A stretch of 5,962 bases of DNA from positions 1 through 5,962 of the forward strand of contig JAQGPK010000052.1 in assembly GCA_028293095.1 (NCBI GenBank), in the 5' to 3' direction. The translations under genes were made by a program, and so were the position numbers. The stretch is from Chlamydiia bacterium. GTDB lineage: Bacteria > Chlamydiota > Chlamydiia > Chlamydiales > FEN-1388. Every line of letters begins with the position of its first letter. Position 1 is the first letter of the stretch. Shown here piece after piece: positions 5,159 through 5,962 of this stretch. Below the pieces are notes generated by a model. That model was not told the DNA's origin, did no database searches, and saw nothing but the letters and a program-made list of their open reading frames with translations.

Positions 5159-5962
5159 CCTTCGATAGGCTGAAAATAAGAGGAATCTTTCATCTCTCCT
5201 GATAAAGGTCGCGGTGATAAGGTTTCTCTTCGAAGAATCAACATCGTCTCCTCATAAACTCTAGCAAAATTCTGATAACTTTTGAGAATCGACTCGTATA
5301 AAGGAATGTAATAGGCCTTCAGTGCTCTGATCTCCAGTTTTTTACGTGCGTGAAGAGCCACTTTTTCATTGGTATGATGGTCTGGAAAAGTAAGTTCCTT
5401 ACTCAATGCCTCCATCTCTTGATAAATGGTTTGAACATAGAGATTACAGCGATCAATCTTTGCCTGCCACCTTTCAGTAAAGAGCTGAATCGCTTTTTTG
5501 GATAGCTCATACTGAGCAGTTAAAAGCTCTGATTGCCCTTGAAACATTTTAAGCTGTGCAATAAAAGTCTCCTGTTGCTTGGAAATCATCTCTCTTTGCA
5601 TAAGACCTACTGTATGTGAAACAATCGCCTGTTCATGATGTACCGGCAAGATATATTTCTCATTGGCAGGTCGATCTTGCAAAATAACCTTTTTCAATTT
5701 TGAGATTCGATCCTGTATTTCAAGCTTCTTTTTCTCATGCAGATCAATCTTTCCAACAATCTCAGTAAGCGTATGGCTGTAGTACTCAAGGTGTTGTCTT
5801 GTTCCTGTTTTCTTTTTATTGTCCTGCTTTTGACTGAAGTTAAGTGCCATCCTATCTTTCAACAATTTTACCTGAACTACATTCTGTCTGAGCTTTTCAA
5901 GTCGCGCTTTATGAATATAGAGCTTTTCTTCAAGTGCATGAATTTCTTCTATAAACAGCTCC
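5155..5962 (-). CDS. Coiled-coil-rich protein of unknown function, N-terminus cut by window edge
   Basis: The frame is open from the right edge (first full codon at 5961) to TAG at 5157-5155, giving 268 visible residues. A TTG at 5865 and an ATG at 5850 are possible internal starts, but neither has a convincing Shine-Dalgarno. The 32 codons upstream are free of stops and code for similar helical sequence (EEIHALEEKLYIHKARLEKL), so the gene most likely begins outside the window. The product is soluble-looking, rich in Lys, Glu, Gln and Leu, with heptad-like leucine/isoleucine spacing in the first 95 visible residues and again in the middle (for example LLTAQYELSKKAIQLF). There is no membrane segment. 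The C-terminal 25 residues (ETLSPRPLSGEMKDSSYFQ and beyond) look disordered. One cysteine is visible, in KIDRCNLYV. I do not recognise the family; a structural or scaffold role is possible but unproven. It converges on the dnaE unit. Confidence 0.7.
   Translation of the reverse strand, partial: ELFIEEIHALEEKLYIHKARLEKLRQNVVQVKLLKDRMALNFSQKQDNKKKTGTRQHLEYYSHTLTEIVGKIDLHEKKKLEIQDRISKLKKVILQDRPANEKYILPVHHEQAIVSHTVGLMQREMISKQQETFIAQLKMFQGQSELLTAQYELSKKAIQLFTERWQAKIDRCNLYVQTIYQEMEALSKELTFPDHHTNEKVALHARKKLEIRALKAYYIPLYESILKSYQNFARVYEETMLILRRETLSPRPLSGEMKDSSYFQPIEG
5157..5171. other. Short hairpin at the convergent gene ends
   Basis: AGCCT (5157-5161) and AGGCT (5167-5171) form a five-base-pair stem with loop TCGAT, plus a possible T-G pair outside. 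It straddles the end of the minus-strand coiled-coil gene and lies just past the stop of the small ORF. Neither strand has a proper T run after it, so it is weak as an intrinsic terminator. It is nevertheless the only hairpin seen where two convergent transcripts should end. Confidence 0.22.

Noticed and set aside
5848..5865. Internal starts (TTG 5865, ATG 5850) as the true start of the coiled-coil gene
   Set aside because: Neither has a well-placed Shine-Dalgarno, and the frame stays open with similar helical sequence to the window edge.

Overview
The window most likely comes from a chlamydia-like bacterium (order Chlamydiales, an environmental or 'amoebal' lineage). The basis is the character of its one clearly recognisable gene, a 1249-residue DNA polymerase III alpha subunit of the long chlamydial kind, together with moderately AT-rich DNA and small lineage-type proteins around it. 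The assignment is an inference from remembered family features, not from a search, and I hold it at about 0.6.

Layout from left to right. (1) Positions 1-399, minus strand: the N-terminal 133 residues of a Nudix-box protein that runs off the left edge. (2) Positions 400-491: a very AT-rich spacer with a 48-base stretch of pure A/T and a good sigma-70-like promoter for the Nudix gene. (3) Positions 492-1079, minus: a 195-residue protein with one membrane segment and no recognised family. (4) Positions 1080-1244: a divergent intergenic region serving gene 3 leftwards and dnaE rightwards. The TATAAT for dnaE lies so close to the ATG that the message looks leaderless. (5) Positions 1245-4994, plus: complete dnaE. 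(6) Positions 5006-5158, plus: a 50-codon ORF with a near-perfect Shine-Dalgarno, 11 bases after dnaE; it is either a small protein or the remains of a frameshifted gene. (7) Positions 5155-5962, minus: a long coiled-coil-rich ORF that stays open to the right edge and converges on the small ORF, the two stop codons sharing one CTAG.

Only dnaE has a firm function: the replicative polymerase with PHP, palm/fingers, tandem HhH, clamp-binding and OB regions, and all three catalytic aspartates present. The Nudix gene is probable by motif. The membrane protein, the coiled-coil protein and the small ORF are not recognised. No RNA gene, CRISPR array, insertion sequence or phage gene is visible, and no gene-free stretch exceeds 300 bases. 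I see no evidence of a new multi-gene system. The most interesting details are the leaderless dnaE start, the single ligand change in the PHP metal site, and the small ORF after dnaE with its possible frameshift.
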